Source of the DNA: Rhynchopus sp. YZ270_cl-10
Lineage: Eukaryota; Euglenozoa; Diplonemea; Diplonemida; Diplonemidae
NCBI GenBank assembly: GCA_964035575.1
Contig: OZ037926.1
Location: 1,054,001-1,118,000 of the forward strand
Length of the DNA stretch: 64,000 nt
Reading direction: 5' to 3'
A program made the translations under genes and the position numbers. A model generated the notes under the pieces. That model did not search any database. It saw only the letters and a list, made by a program, of their open reading frames with translations, and was not told the DNA's origin. This document shows, in pieces, positions 41,754 to 51,770 of the stretch (the stretch's first letter is position 1; each line of letters starts with the position of its first letter).

Positions 41754-42805
41754 AGAAGCAAGATGTCTGTCTACACGTTATCAATTATTCAAAAAAAAGA
41801 TCTTTCCGAAACTGTGACTATTTGTGCCGTTTTACCCCGAAACACAACGGGCACAAGTGTGCTTATGTTAGGCTCACGCTCAGTCTACGTGCGCACAAGG
41901 CCTCCTAAATTACTCTGGGCACAAAACGGTGCACCATACCTGCAGGAAGCATGCCACCGCCTTGTATTACATCCTTCCCATGACATAGTTTGGCTGTAAA
42001 AAGGTGCAATTTAAAGCGCAATTTTCTCGAAGTCTTGTCCGGCTGATCTGCAATATTCTTGAGGACCGTCCAAAAATCCAAAAAAAAAAATCATCTCCAA
42101 AAAAAACACCAAATTTAAGATGAAAGAGCAGAAGAAACGTGCAGAAAACAAAACAAAACAAAATTTTTTTTTGGGGTCCGGCCAACCGGACTCCTGAAGT
42201 CTGGCCTGGCGGACTCGGGGGTGAGTCCGATTGGACTCAGTCCAAGCTGGTCAGACTCCACCGTGCGTGCACACACGTTCACTCAAGTTCGCCTCAATTA
42301 CACAATTTTACCTAAGTTACTCGGGGAAAACGGTACAGCTATTGTGAGCATATGCTCAATATCTGAGTCTACGAAGCTTTAAAAAAACAAGGAAAATGAC
42401 GGAACCTAAAAAAAAAAGGGAACCCAAAATAAAAGCAGCAGCGCTTTTGCTTATCAGCAAACGCTCGGGCTGTATTGATGCTATATTTCTTTATAAAAGA
42501 TGACTTTTGTGTGACAAAAAAAAAAAAAAAAAAGCAGCAGAAAAGTGTACAAAAATAAAGTGCCACCCCCATACCCTCTTCTGCCGCTTTATCACTTTAC
42601 TTCTTTACGTCTTGGGTTCATGTTTCCCTTTATTTTGTTTGGGGGTCAGACCAAGGGGTTCACATCAACACCCTGCGAAGCCAATGTTGCACCCTATGCG
42701 TTCTGTTCATTTGTAAACCACTGCGTACTTTGAACACAAACACCTAACACAGGTTTAAACACAAACAGACACGTTATAGGAATGGCATCGAGAAGGAGTG
42801 CCTTC

Positions 42806-42807
42806 AG
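42806..42807 (+). promoter_or_regulatory. Putative 5' splice acceptor AG
   Basis: CTTCAG followed by ACAATG. The same CAG-ACAATG junction occurs before the third HMG gene at 47617, and both encode mitochondrial-type leaders. Confidence 0.45.
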
Positions 42808-42810
42808 ACA

Positions 42811-43655
42811 ATGTTCCGCACGACTTTACGACAGACGCGTGCAATAACAGTGCATGGCACATCTACAACAGGGTGTACACCGCCCACGACGCAGCCAAGT
42901 GCACCTCCTGCAAATGCGAATGTGTCAAAGTCTAAGACCAGTGAGCCGCCTGCGATCGTGTCCGAAGACATGTTGATGGAGATGCTGTACGAGAAGGTGT
43001 TTAAGAGCAGAAATGCCCTCAAAAAGAGGAAGCTCCGCGAGAAGAAGACCGCCGCAGCAAAGAAACGTAAACAGGTTCTTGCAAAGAAAGCCGCCGATCG
43101 TGAGGTGAGGCTGCGCAACAAGAAGCTCGCGAAACGTGCGCTCACCCTGAAAGCCGAGGCACTAAAGCTGAAGAAGAAGCTGGAAAAAAGGAAGAAAGTC
43201 CAGAAGCAGAAGAAGAAACTCGCCCGCAAAAAAAGGGCCCTCCTCTCCGTGTCCGGAGCTGTCACTGCACGGACTTTGTTCGTGCAGAAGAAACTACGCG
43301 GAAAGAAAAAACTGACTATGGCGATGTTGAGCCGGAAGTGGAAGGTATGTAGATATTCCGCATCCTGGCAACCCACACTGTTCACACCCCACAGAACATG
43401 ACCAAAGTGCAGAAGAAGCCATTTGAGGTTGAGGCGCGCAAGAACCTTATGAAGCGGACTGTCATCAGAGAGAGCCTGAAGCAGCCTCCTAACGCGTACG
43501 CTCTGTTCACGAAGGAGCACTTCACGAGGCTGTACCAGATTGAGCTGAAGAAGGGGGGGGCGAAGAAAGATGCCTTTGCGGCTGCAACCAGAGAGTGTTC
43601 GAAGCTGTTTAAAAGTCTTAATAAGAAACCAGGAAACGGACGAAAGGGTTCGTAG
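42811..43655 (+). CDS. Mitochondrial-type HMG-box protein 1, two exons
   Basis: Exons 42811-43344 and 43395-43655 with a 50-base GT-AG intron give 264 residues. The start MFRTTLRQTRAITVHGT is Arg/Thr-rich without acids, like a mitochondrial presequence. Residues about 60-145 are a Lys/Arg-rich helix (KKRKLREKKTAAAKKRKQVL). The first HMG box covers about 150-205, joined across the intron as KWK-NMTKVQKKPFEVEA, the usual WK.(M/L)...K.P(F/Y)...A core. A second, partial box begins SLKQPPNAYALFTKEHF. By analogy with TFAM-type proteins it would package or bend mitochondrial DNA; localisation is inferred. It is the first of three tandem paralogues, and its last exon is almost identical to that of the second. 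Confidence 0.82.
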
Positions 43656-44021
43656 GGCTCACTCACCTAGACAACCAAAGGCTTTGCACCGGATCACTGT
43701 CACGAGGCCAATGCCGTTGTGTTGGGCACCTTCGGTCTTCCACCCTACTTGGGCTCATGTTCAAGAGTTGTTCCATCTAGCATCTGGCACCTCGGCATAT
43801 ACACATTGCAGACAGGTGTACGACGTCATGCCTGGAACCCTGCTTTGCCACGCTGGTGTGCAGCCAAACAGCGTCCGTTGCATCGCAACCTTCGAGTGGC
43901 AAAGGCTGTGTAGTAAACCCATAAACCGTGTTCGCGTGGTGCAGCCGAAGTATACTGGATGGCTGTTGTGTGTCTGGACATAGCCGAACTCTGCACCGCT
44001 GCGGTCGACCTTTAATGGGCA

Positions 44022-44375
44022 TTGCCTGCCATCTGCGTTGTCGGAGTTTTAGCCAGGCGGTTGCCGATCCACGGAGGTCACCTCGCCGTCGTAGCCACAG
44101 TATTAGAGTTAGCACGCCTCCCTTCAGGGTGCGGCAGCATCTTTTCGTGCTACGTGCTACATAGCGGGGTTCCACACTGGGAAGGGGACGGGGGGGACAG
44201 TTTCCCCTGCGCGCAAAGTGTGACGGGTGGTGCTGATGCGACTGGTGACGACGAGTTTTCGTCTGCATATTCTGTGTTCCTTCTGCACTCCTCTGACGAC
44301 GACGATGAGTGGGAGCCTGTGGACGACTGTGATCTGGAACACGCCGAGTCCGCCTCTGCAGCCATCGAGTAGCCA
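44022..44375 (+). other. Coding-like open stretch with acidic end, uncertain
   Basis: This open frame without its own ATG ends SDDDDEWEPVDDCDLEHAES and then stops at 44373. Composition resembles the exons around it, so it may be an exon of an unrecognised gene or a decayed HMG-cluster copy. I could not place donors or acceptors that link it to HMG gene 1 or 2. Confidence 0.2.
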
Positions 44376-44535
44376 AGTCGAGTTTTCGCATACCTGCAGA
44401 AGAGCAGAGTGCTGGGCGTGTTGTAGATTATTTCTACAGGGTGGAGTTCCAGGAGCGTCCCCCATATCCACAGCATTTTTTTCCCGATAGCAATTACTTG
44501 TTTTTGTTTTTTGTTTTTTGTTTTTTTGGTATACG

Positions 44536-45175
44536 CAGGGTATTAGGGTGAAAATCCAAAATTCCGGAAAAAACTGGGTTTTCTGGTTTTCTCTCCTGGG
44601 TGGCGAAAACTAGTGTTTCCGGCGAAAACCTCCACCGTTGACGGACACAGTCACCTTTTTCGGGTTTTTCGGGGGTGGGGCCAGTGTCTTATCCAGGAAT
44701 CCAGATTTCAAAATATTTTTCGGCGCTGCTGACCCAGGGTAGACATTGGGAACATAGGGACTGTATTTTTTTTTTTGCGGGGCAAAAAAATTATATAAAA
44801 TGGCGCCGCAGGCGAAAAATTTTGAGGGTACGGTGTAAAAATCTAGATTTTTACACCACAGAGCCACTCGACGAACCCTTTTTTGCGGAGCAAAAAATGA
44901 AAAAAATGGCGCCGCAGGCAAAAAAAAATCAAGGAACAGCCATTTCCCAAAGGCACTCCCATGGTTCAACCACGGTTCTACCAGGCGGGGGGAAAATGCG
45001 GGGGAAAAAATCGAGTCCACCCTATTCTGGGGACGACATTTACAGAAAGGCCTGGTGAAAAGTGTCGGTTTTTTTTTCCCCTCCAGATTTCTCTGTTTTT
45101 TTTTTTTTTTTTGAAAACCAGTTTTTGGAAAAACTGGTTTTCAAAACCAGTTTTTTTAACCACCCTAATACCCTG
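44536..45175. mobile_element. 640-bp inverted-repeat element with ATACG target duplication
   Basis: The ends CAGGGTATTAGGGTG and CACCCTAATACCCTG are perfect inverses, flanked by ATACG on each side (44531-44535, 45176-45180). The interior has GGCGCCGCAGGC blocks and TTTACACC segments shared with the 8.1-kb relic. There is no transposase frame. Confidence 0.75.
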
Positions 45176-45293
45176 ATACGGTATACGTGTTTTCGTGTAT
45201 ACGTCCATGTTTCTTCTGTTTCGAAGAGAGTATGCGTACTAGAGAACATGGTTTCTCGACATTAGAATTAGAAAAGTAGGGAAAATAAAAACT

Positions 45294-45694
45294 GATACCG
45301 TAATTGTAAAAATGTTGGGCCGTAAAAATGTTGGGACAGCCCAAAAAAGGCTCGCTCGTCCCAACATTTTTACGGCCCAACATTTTTTGGGCTACTTTGG
45401 CTTGAGCCTATTTGTCTTAGCGTTTTTTTCCCACGCCCTCTTGAAAACTTTGACACGTGCCAGTGACGTTCAACCCGCCTACTCGCTAGGTAATCGAAAA
45501 AAAAAAATTTTTTTTTGCTAGCTAAGACAAATCTTCCCTAACAAAATCTACGTAAAAATTCCCGAACGTAAATATGTTGGGCCGTAAAAATGTTGGGACG
45601 GGAATTTTTCGCCCAGCTGTCCCAACATTTTTACGGCCCAACATTTTTACGTTTCAACTTTTTTACGTCCCAATATTTTTACAATTACGGTATC
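45294..45694. mobile_element. 401-bp MITE-like element
   Basis: Ends GATACCGTAATTGTAAAAAT and its near inverse. Each half contains GTAAAAATGTTGGG pairs facing each other, so the element folds into two sub-hairpins plus an outer stem. It is non-coding. Confidence 0.75.
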
Positions 45695-45984
45695 TGATTT
45701 TTAGCTAGTCTGATAAAGAAAGAAACGAAATCAGAAAAAGAATTTTTCGTTGATCGCACCGGATTTTTGTGGAGAGTGTAGGGACAAAATCAAAAAAATT
45801 TCTGTGAATAATTTGTGTCGTGTTGTGTCGCTCTCACCAAAAATTCGGGCACATTCAGATACGTTTTCATTTCCTCCCCTACAACCTTTGCAAGGCAGTT
45901 GTTACAAAAAAAAAAAACGCGCCTTTGGTACCCCAGAAATCCAAAACTAGACCCCCAATCCTTAGTCTGAAGCCTGGCACCCCA

Positions 45985-46125
45985 CTTTTTTTTTATACCT
46001 ACAAGCGTAGCTTAAAGGAGAAATAGTTCCTCAGATAAGGTCGCCAATCACCCCCTCCAACAGGGTAATATTGTGCAATCAACGAAAAAAACCTTTACCC
46101 CCCCTTTTACCTATCAGAGTTACTA
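45985..46125 (+). repeat. 140-bp dispersed repeat, second copy
   Basis: Pairs with 8633-8770. It ends about 50 bases before the start codon of HMG gene 2, in TTTTACCTATCAGAGTTACT. Confidence 0.8.
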
Positions 46126-46176
46126 TTGTTGTGTGGGGCATTGCCTTCGAAAAACCTGCCCCTCAGAATGTGAACT

Positions 46177-47276
46177 ATGTTACGTAATGGCAGTACTTTG
46201 TTTGTGGCGCGAGGTACGGTGGGGGAAAGCGTGGAACAATCAAAGCACGAAACACCTGGAACAGAAGCATACGTCTCTGTGGGCCCAGCTGTGTTGGTGC
46301 GGGCAAAAACAGAGTGTGATGCGTTAAAATGTCTCACAAATAGCAGTGCACCGATGGACGCGAACCTACCCTGGACAGACCGACTACAGTGCTCTCGGCA
46401 TGTCTCTTTTCCACCTCCACAGCCGCTCTGTACTGCAGAGTTTCTACCAAGCAAAAGCAGGGCACCTCTCGCGCCCCCTGGTCCTCCGGTGCGTGGACCT
46501 ACACCTCCAAAGACGAGAAAGCCGCAGGATTATTTTGCTACCTCGCAACTCTCACATGGCATATGGGAGGAGGTGCTGGAGGATGGGTCGACAGAGAGCG
46601 GAACTGTGCGGCTACGAGCAGCTAAAAAGGCATTAAAGAAGCTGATTGCAGACCAGTCCGCTGCGAAAGCGAGACGTGCCTTAGAAAAAAAGAAGCGCCG
46701 GCAAGCGAAAGACATCGAACGCCGAAAACGGAAATACCTTGCCGAAAAGAAGGCCAGAATGGTTGCCCTTGCGGAGAAGAAGAAGGCGAACCTCCAGAAT
46801 AAGAAGGAGACACTTGCGAGACGAAGACAAGAGGTATGTCCATCAATGATGTCTGTTTTTATTGTCTTGTTCATCATCAGCTGCGCGACAGGAAGACCCA
46901 GGTCAGTTCGTCTGGGCCTGCGAGAGCATGGAATCTGTTTGTCCAAAATGAGACCCGTGGTACCACGAATCTAGACCTGGCGGCTATGGGCCGGAAGTGG
47001 AAGGTATGCACATATGCCGCATCCATGTGGCAACCCACCCCACAGAACATGACCAAAGTGCAGAAGAAGCCATTTGAGGTTGAGGCGCGCAAGAACCTTA
47101 TGAAGCGGACTGTCATCAAAGAGAGCCTGAAGCAGCCTCCTAACGCGTACGCTCTGTTCACGAAGGAGCACTTCACGAGGCTGTACCAGATTGAGCTGAA
47201 GAAGGGGGGGGCGAAGAAAGATGCCTTTGCGGCTGCAACCAGAGAGTGTTCGAAGCTCTTCAGGGCGAAGACTTAG
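46177..47276 (+). CDS. Mitochondrial-type HMG-box protein 2, three exons
   Basis: Exons 46177-46833, 46881-47003 and 47046-47276 (introns 47 and 42 bases, all phase 0) give 336 residues. The leader MLRNGSTLFVARG suits a mitochondrial presequence. A Pro-rich spacer (about 85-118) precedes a Lys/Arg-rich helical stretch (AKKALKKLIADQSAAKARRA; RRKRKYLAEKKARM). The HMG core follows: ARAWNLFVQNETRGTTNLDL, RKWK-NMTKVQKKPFEVEA, then the partial second box. A short upstream ATG-TGA (46168-46173) lies between the acceptor AG (46165-46166) and the start. The last intron is 42 bases, a multiple of three, and open, so retention would insert 14 residues in the box. Role as for HMG protein 1. Confidence 0.82.
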
Positions 47277-47621
47277 AGACTACTCCTTCACAGGGCTGTC
47301 TACAATGCAATATGTTTGCCAGGACAGATGTCTTTCATTAGCATCGATGCCGTCCTGACACCGCCACTCCTTGGGACCACACGCTCGGCTCTCGGGTGCA
47401 GCCAACTCACAACTGAGGTGCTGTGCATTTCAACTCTCATCTTGCTAGCTTTGTATAGAATCTGTCAGCTATAGACCCTTTCTCCTACCCATGAATATCT
47501 TTCCAGATTTCTTTTGCTTTCTTCCCGCGACTCCTTGGCACCACCCCTTTAGGACTGCTGGTATGCAACACCTTCGGACGTTCATGGATCCGAAGTGTTT
47601 GCATTAATTTCTTTTCAGACA
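47277..47621. other. Spacer between HMG genes 2 and 3
   Basis: 345 bp with mixed composition and no exon I can support. It ends in CTTTTCAG-ACAATG. Confidence 0.6.
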
Positions 47622-48368
47622 ATGCTCTCCTTGCGTCTGACGCGTGATGTGCTGCGCATGGCACCGGGAGTGTGTGCCCAGATGCGCATGGCAACGATGC
47701 GGGAGCAACACTTAAATCATCTTACAAAACGCTTGGTGAAGGCCTTGGATGATGGGGATGTATCTCTTGCAGAACAGGCCTCCGACACTATTGTCCAGAT
47801 GGAGAAAGGAGCTGCACAACCCAACGCGGGCCATTGGAGCCGTGTGGAGCAGGCGGCCGACAGCCCCGAAGCGGCAGAGCAGCGGGCACACCGCAAATTG
47901 CTGCTATACCAAGCGGAACAGAAGGAGATTCGCAGAATCCGCCGCAAACACAAGGCCCTCCTCGCCGCAGCGGGACCTACCAATGCAAATCAAGTCTTCC
48001 TTCAGAAGAGCAAAGAGCAAGACAGTACTCCGGAGGAGCTGAAACAGAAGTGGAAGGTATGTACACATTCTGCATTGCATGTGGCAATCTACACTGTTAC
48101 ACAGAACATGACTGGGGCCGAGAGGAAGCCATTTGAAGATGAGGCGGACGATAACTATGCGAGGGTGGCTGTCATCAAGGAGAGCCTGAAGACTCCCGAG
48201 GAAGAGTTGGGCCTGTTCACGCAGGAGTACTTCCCCAGGCTGCATGAGATTGAGCTAAGTAATGGAGAGACAGAGGAAGATGCCGTTGTGGGTGCGTCTT
48301 TGGCGGCTTTAAGTCTGTTCAAGACTCGTGAAGTAGCTCAGGCGTGGCTGGAAAGTCGTGACTCGTGA
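47622..48368 (+). CDS. Mitochondrial-type HMG-box protein 3, two exons
   Basis: Exons 47622-48056 and 48105-48368 around a 48-base intron give 232 residues. The leader MLSLRLTRDVLRMAPGVCAQ is amphipathic and basic. The middle is helical (LVKALDDGDVSLAEQASDTI), followed by a box: HKALLAAAGPTNANQVFLQK, KQKWK-NMTGAERKPFEDEAD, then a diverged second unit (TPEEELGLFTQEYFPRLHEI). It is more acidic and more diverged than the other two paralogues, but the intron position is the same. The intron length is a multiple of three without a stop, so reading through adds 16 residues; the paralogues argue that it is spliced. Confidence 0.8.
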   Translation: MLSLRLTRDVLRMAPGVCAQMRMATMREQHLNHLTKRLVKALDDGDVSLAEQASDTIVQMEKGAAQPNAGHWSRVEQAADSPEAAEQRAHRKLLLYQAEQKEIRRIRRKHKALLAAAGPTNANQVFLQKSKEQDSTPEELKQKWKVCTHSALHVAIYTVTQNMTGAERKPFEDEADDNYARVAVIKESLKTPEEELGLFTQEYFPRLHEIELSNGETEEDAVVGASLAALSLFKTREVAQAWLESRDS

Positions 48369-49935
48369 AGCACCACAGTGTTGTTGCCACCGAATTTTTT
48401 AAACCAAATGCGAGCAAAAAAGATTGCATCCCTTTCATGATAGGGGTGCTTTTGAGGTTGATGTCGAAGTTATGCTGTCTTTTTTTTTTTTGTTATTGCA
48501 CGGAATACTTTACGTATACACGGCAGCCATCAAGACCAAGACTCTTTAGGTTACTCTTCCTCCTGGTGATCAGACATTACATCCAGTAAGGACAGAGAAA
48601 GGAATAAGAAAAAAGAAAAAAAAAACTTTTGTATTTTGTGTATTCCCGAAACAAAAAACTGAAGTAGAAGGTACCAAATGTTCACACGAACATCGGTTTC
48701 ACGATATTCACCCACCATTTAAAGGGAAATCACTGAAGATGTCCACCCTTTTGAATACAACTGTATGATTCTTAGGACTGAAACAGGGTTAATATCAGAA
48801 ACCAATCTACTGAAGTTTCAACTTGTGCACGAAGCATTTTACTTTTCTTTTCTACGTTTTGCAAAACACACACCATAAAGAGAAAGATGGGACCATTTTT
48901 GTTGATCCCTCACCATATACTATCAATTTATTGATTGCATATGATGAAAATACTTTTTTGTTGTAAATCAAGGTGCTTGACAATAGGAAATAGAAACGAC
49001 GGAAGGTGCGTGCCCGCCAGCTTGTGTTTTCTCACACACAACACACTTCAGCGAAAAAAAACACAGCAAGTTTGCGGAGCGATGAACGAAAAAGTTGTTT
49101 TTCATTGGAGGGTGTCTAAAAAGGTCAAAAACGGAAAAAAAGGAAAAAAAGGTGAAAAAAATTGGGGTGTTTTTGACCAAAAAAAGAGTGAGGGGAGTTG
49201 GGTCCAGTCATAGGGGAGTATAGCAATTTTTAAAAAATTCTACCAAAAATGCACAGCATTTTTCAAGCACATTGGCAGATTTTCGCTTTTTTATAAAAAA
49301 TTGAGGAACCGAAATATCCCACTGTAGCTGTCTTCGAAAACGGCCTCTGAGGTCGGAGCCCAAAATGGGCCCGTTCCTCCTGCGGGAAGTAGTGCGCACA
49401 CTGTACATATCTCCGAAGATGAACGGTTTCGGCTCGCAGAAACAACCTCAAATTACTTGCAGCTTGCGAGTCTCCGTGTTCTTGAAGGGTGGGGCGTAGA
49501 GGGAGAAGGCAGCGATCACATTGAAGTCGTCCATTAAGGATTCAATATTTCCCGGAGGTCTGACTTCGCATACTGCCATCCAATGCCATCGGGGGCGGCC
49601 TCTTGTAAGTTTGTGTGACCTTTTTTCCCCTTTCCCTTAGTCATTTTTCCCGTTGCCTTGTCGAAAAAAAATTTTTTGGGTCAAAAAAAAAAAGTGAAAA
49701 TTTTTCGCAAATTTCGATCCTACGACCACCCACAGGTGACGAAAACTCGGTTTTCGTGAAAAAAAAAATTTTTTTTTTGGGTCAAACAGCGCCTTGCCTA
49801 TAGTATAGCCTTGTACAGAGACGTGTATATGGTGTAACCACAGATGCTCAAAACACCCGATTTTTGCATTTTTTTTCATTTTTCGGTGCCCCCAGACCCA
49901 CCCCAGGGGGCCAAAAAATTTTCGAAAAAAAAATT

Positions 49936-50520
49936 TTATTGCATTGGTGAAAATTTATCGTACTCCTTTATGTACCCTCCACCACCACTTTATCCAACTC
50001 TGGGCACTTTATCCCACCCTATAAAGTGATTTCCCACCCTATAAAGTGGTTTTTACACCCTATAAAGTGGTTTTTTCACCCTATAAAGTTGAAAAATTTT
50101 TTTTTCGCAAAGACATTTTTCAGCCGAAAAAAAAATTTTTTTTTGGGCTCAGATGGGCCCAAAAATGCAAAAAAAGCAAGAATTTTGATGTTTTGAGCAT
50201 CACATATTTATTCCCCGGTCATTTTCTGAACAAAACCCACCCTGTACATTTTGTATGGGCCAGCGCCTTGTCAAAAAATTTCAACAAAAAAATTTTTTTT
50301 CCGTGAAATTTTTGACCCCTGAGTGGGTCTTTGGGCCCAAAAAATGCAAAAAAAACTTGAAAAAAATCGACAAGTTAAAATTTCAACCAATACACCCTGT
50401 TTTTGACCATAAAATGAAAGAATCCACCCCATAAAGTAAAATCCCACCCCATAAAGCCACTTTATTTAACTCCAAAAATCAGGAGTACTCAAAATTATCA
50501 CCATATGCAATAAAACTACC
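49936..50520. mobile_element. Degenerate inverted-repeat element
   Basis: TATTGCATTGGTGAAAATTT near the left end faces the inverse of ATTATCACCATATGCAATAA at the right. Between them are repeated ACCCTATAAAGTGG and CACCCCATAAAGT units. Boundaries are approximate. Confidence 0.45.
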
Positions 50521-51276
50521 TTATCAACGCCAATATGGGCCATTTTTTCACTCTCGAATCGGTTCGTGCCCCTCTCGTGCCCTTCGGGCACTCGAGGAGC
50601 ACTCACCGATTCTCGAGTGAAATAATGACCCATTATTTGTTGTTAATAAATAGCTATTTTTTTTTTTGGAAAAAAAAATGGCAAAGACAAAGGGAAAACG
50701 GGAGAAAAGGGAAAAACGGGAAATTTGAACACCCTCCATTATTTTCTTTTTATTCAGAACCTGAAGTTGGTTTCTATTTTATTTATTTATTTTTTTCCTT
50801 CAAAAATGGCCATCTTACCCAACATGGACCATCAAAAAGCCACTTTTTCTGGTGTGGCTGAATCGGAAAAAGTGCGGAATGTGCGGAAAAAGTGCGAATC
50901 ACCCTCATTCACTACAAATTTCTGTTGATGGTCCACGTTGGTGGGGTACATGCTTGCGCCGCAGGCGCACGGTGCGCAACCTTTTTTTTCCAACACCCGA
51001 TTTTGACTTTTTTGGGACGTTTGAGCACTCACCTCTCCATATCTTCTTCTCCTGAGCTTTTTTGACAAGTAGAACGGGTCTGAACCACTCAGCAGAACTT
51101 TTTTTTTTTCTTCTTCAAAAAGTTCTGTTGACAATCAACAGAACTTTAGTACCTAGCGGAGGCCCTGATTTTATCATATTCTGAGCTGCCCTCATTCAGG
51201 ATTTTCGGGTCACAGGGTGTTTCTGACCCATTCTGGGGTTATTCACCGGGTGGTGACCAGGAAAAGGCCCAAAATA

Positions 51277-51638
51277 CACGTATGGCAAATGATAATTTAT
51301 TATGAGATCTCATAATAAATTATGTGATTATTATGCGCTATTATGCGCCCTCATAATAATCGCATAATGCCAAAATAGGCATTAAAGCAGGGGGGAGAAC
51401 AAAAAAAAAAATTTTTTTTTTTTTTGGGCCTGAAAATTTTTTTTTGTTCCCCGGCCCCGCCAATCGTGTGGTGTGCAACGACGTGACGGCACATAATTAG
51501 CACATAACACCGCATAATTTGCTCATAATAGCGCATAATATCTCATAATAGCGCATAATAGCACATAATAGCACATAATATCACCTGTATTATGAGATCT
51601 CATAATGGCGCATAAAAAATTATCATTTGCCATACGTG
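51277..51638. mobile_element. 362-bp MITE with AAAATA target duplication
   Basis: The ends CACGTATGGCAAATGATAAT and its inverse are flanked by AAAATA (51271-51276 and 51639-51644). The interior consists mainly of ATTATGAGATCTCATAAT palindromes and CGCATAATAG/CACATAATAG tandem units. It lies about 130 bases before the CAF1 start codon. Confidence 0.85.
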
Positions 51639-51770
51639 AAAATACAGAAAATAATAAAAGTTACAAAAATTCCTCAGGAGTCGCTGCCCTTGCCTACCCC
51701 CTACTACCCACCCTCACACCGACACAACCAGAGAGCCTAGCGGCTGCGGGGATTGGGTCGTGGGGTCCTG

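Larger units (their letters stand above)
38563..42810. other. Gene-free stretch: simple repeats and modules
   Basis: 4.2 kb without supported genes. It contains R1 (38655-38690), CCCAATTACA arrays (39465-39595, 40705-40770), the TGTGTAC microsatellite (40123-40368), a block shared inverted with the CAF1 intron (40377-40470), R4 (41006-41080, 41298-41366), R5 (41706-41753), and inverted AGTCCG/CGGACT motifs near 42175-42265. A frame at 41763-41999 has no recognisable similarity and weak composition. Confidence 0.6.
43656..46176. other. Spacer between HMG genes 1 and 2 with mobile elements
   Basis: Holds a GC-rich, coding-like patch (43664-44375), inverted-repeat elements (44536-45175 and 45294-45694) and the 140-bp repeat also seen at 8.6 kb (45985-46125). 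Confidence 0.65.
48369..51770. other. Gene-free stretch with inverted-repeat elements
   Basis: No supported gene. It contains a degenerate inverted-repeat region (about 49936-50520) with CACCCTATAAAGTGG units, a short palindrome (50547-50626, ACTCTCGAATCGGT facing ACCGATTCTCGAGT), a GCGCCGCAGGCGCA motif near 50954 and a MITE with clear target duplication (51277-51638). Confidence 0.6.

Noticed and set aside
41763-41999. 79-residue frame starting MSVYTLSIIQKKD
   Set aside because: Begins inside an R5 flank, has weak codon bias and no recognisable domain or acceptor.
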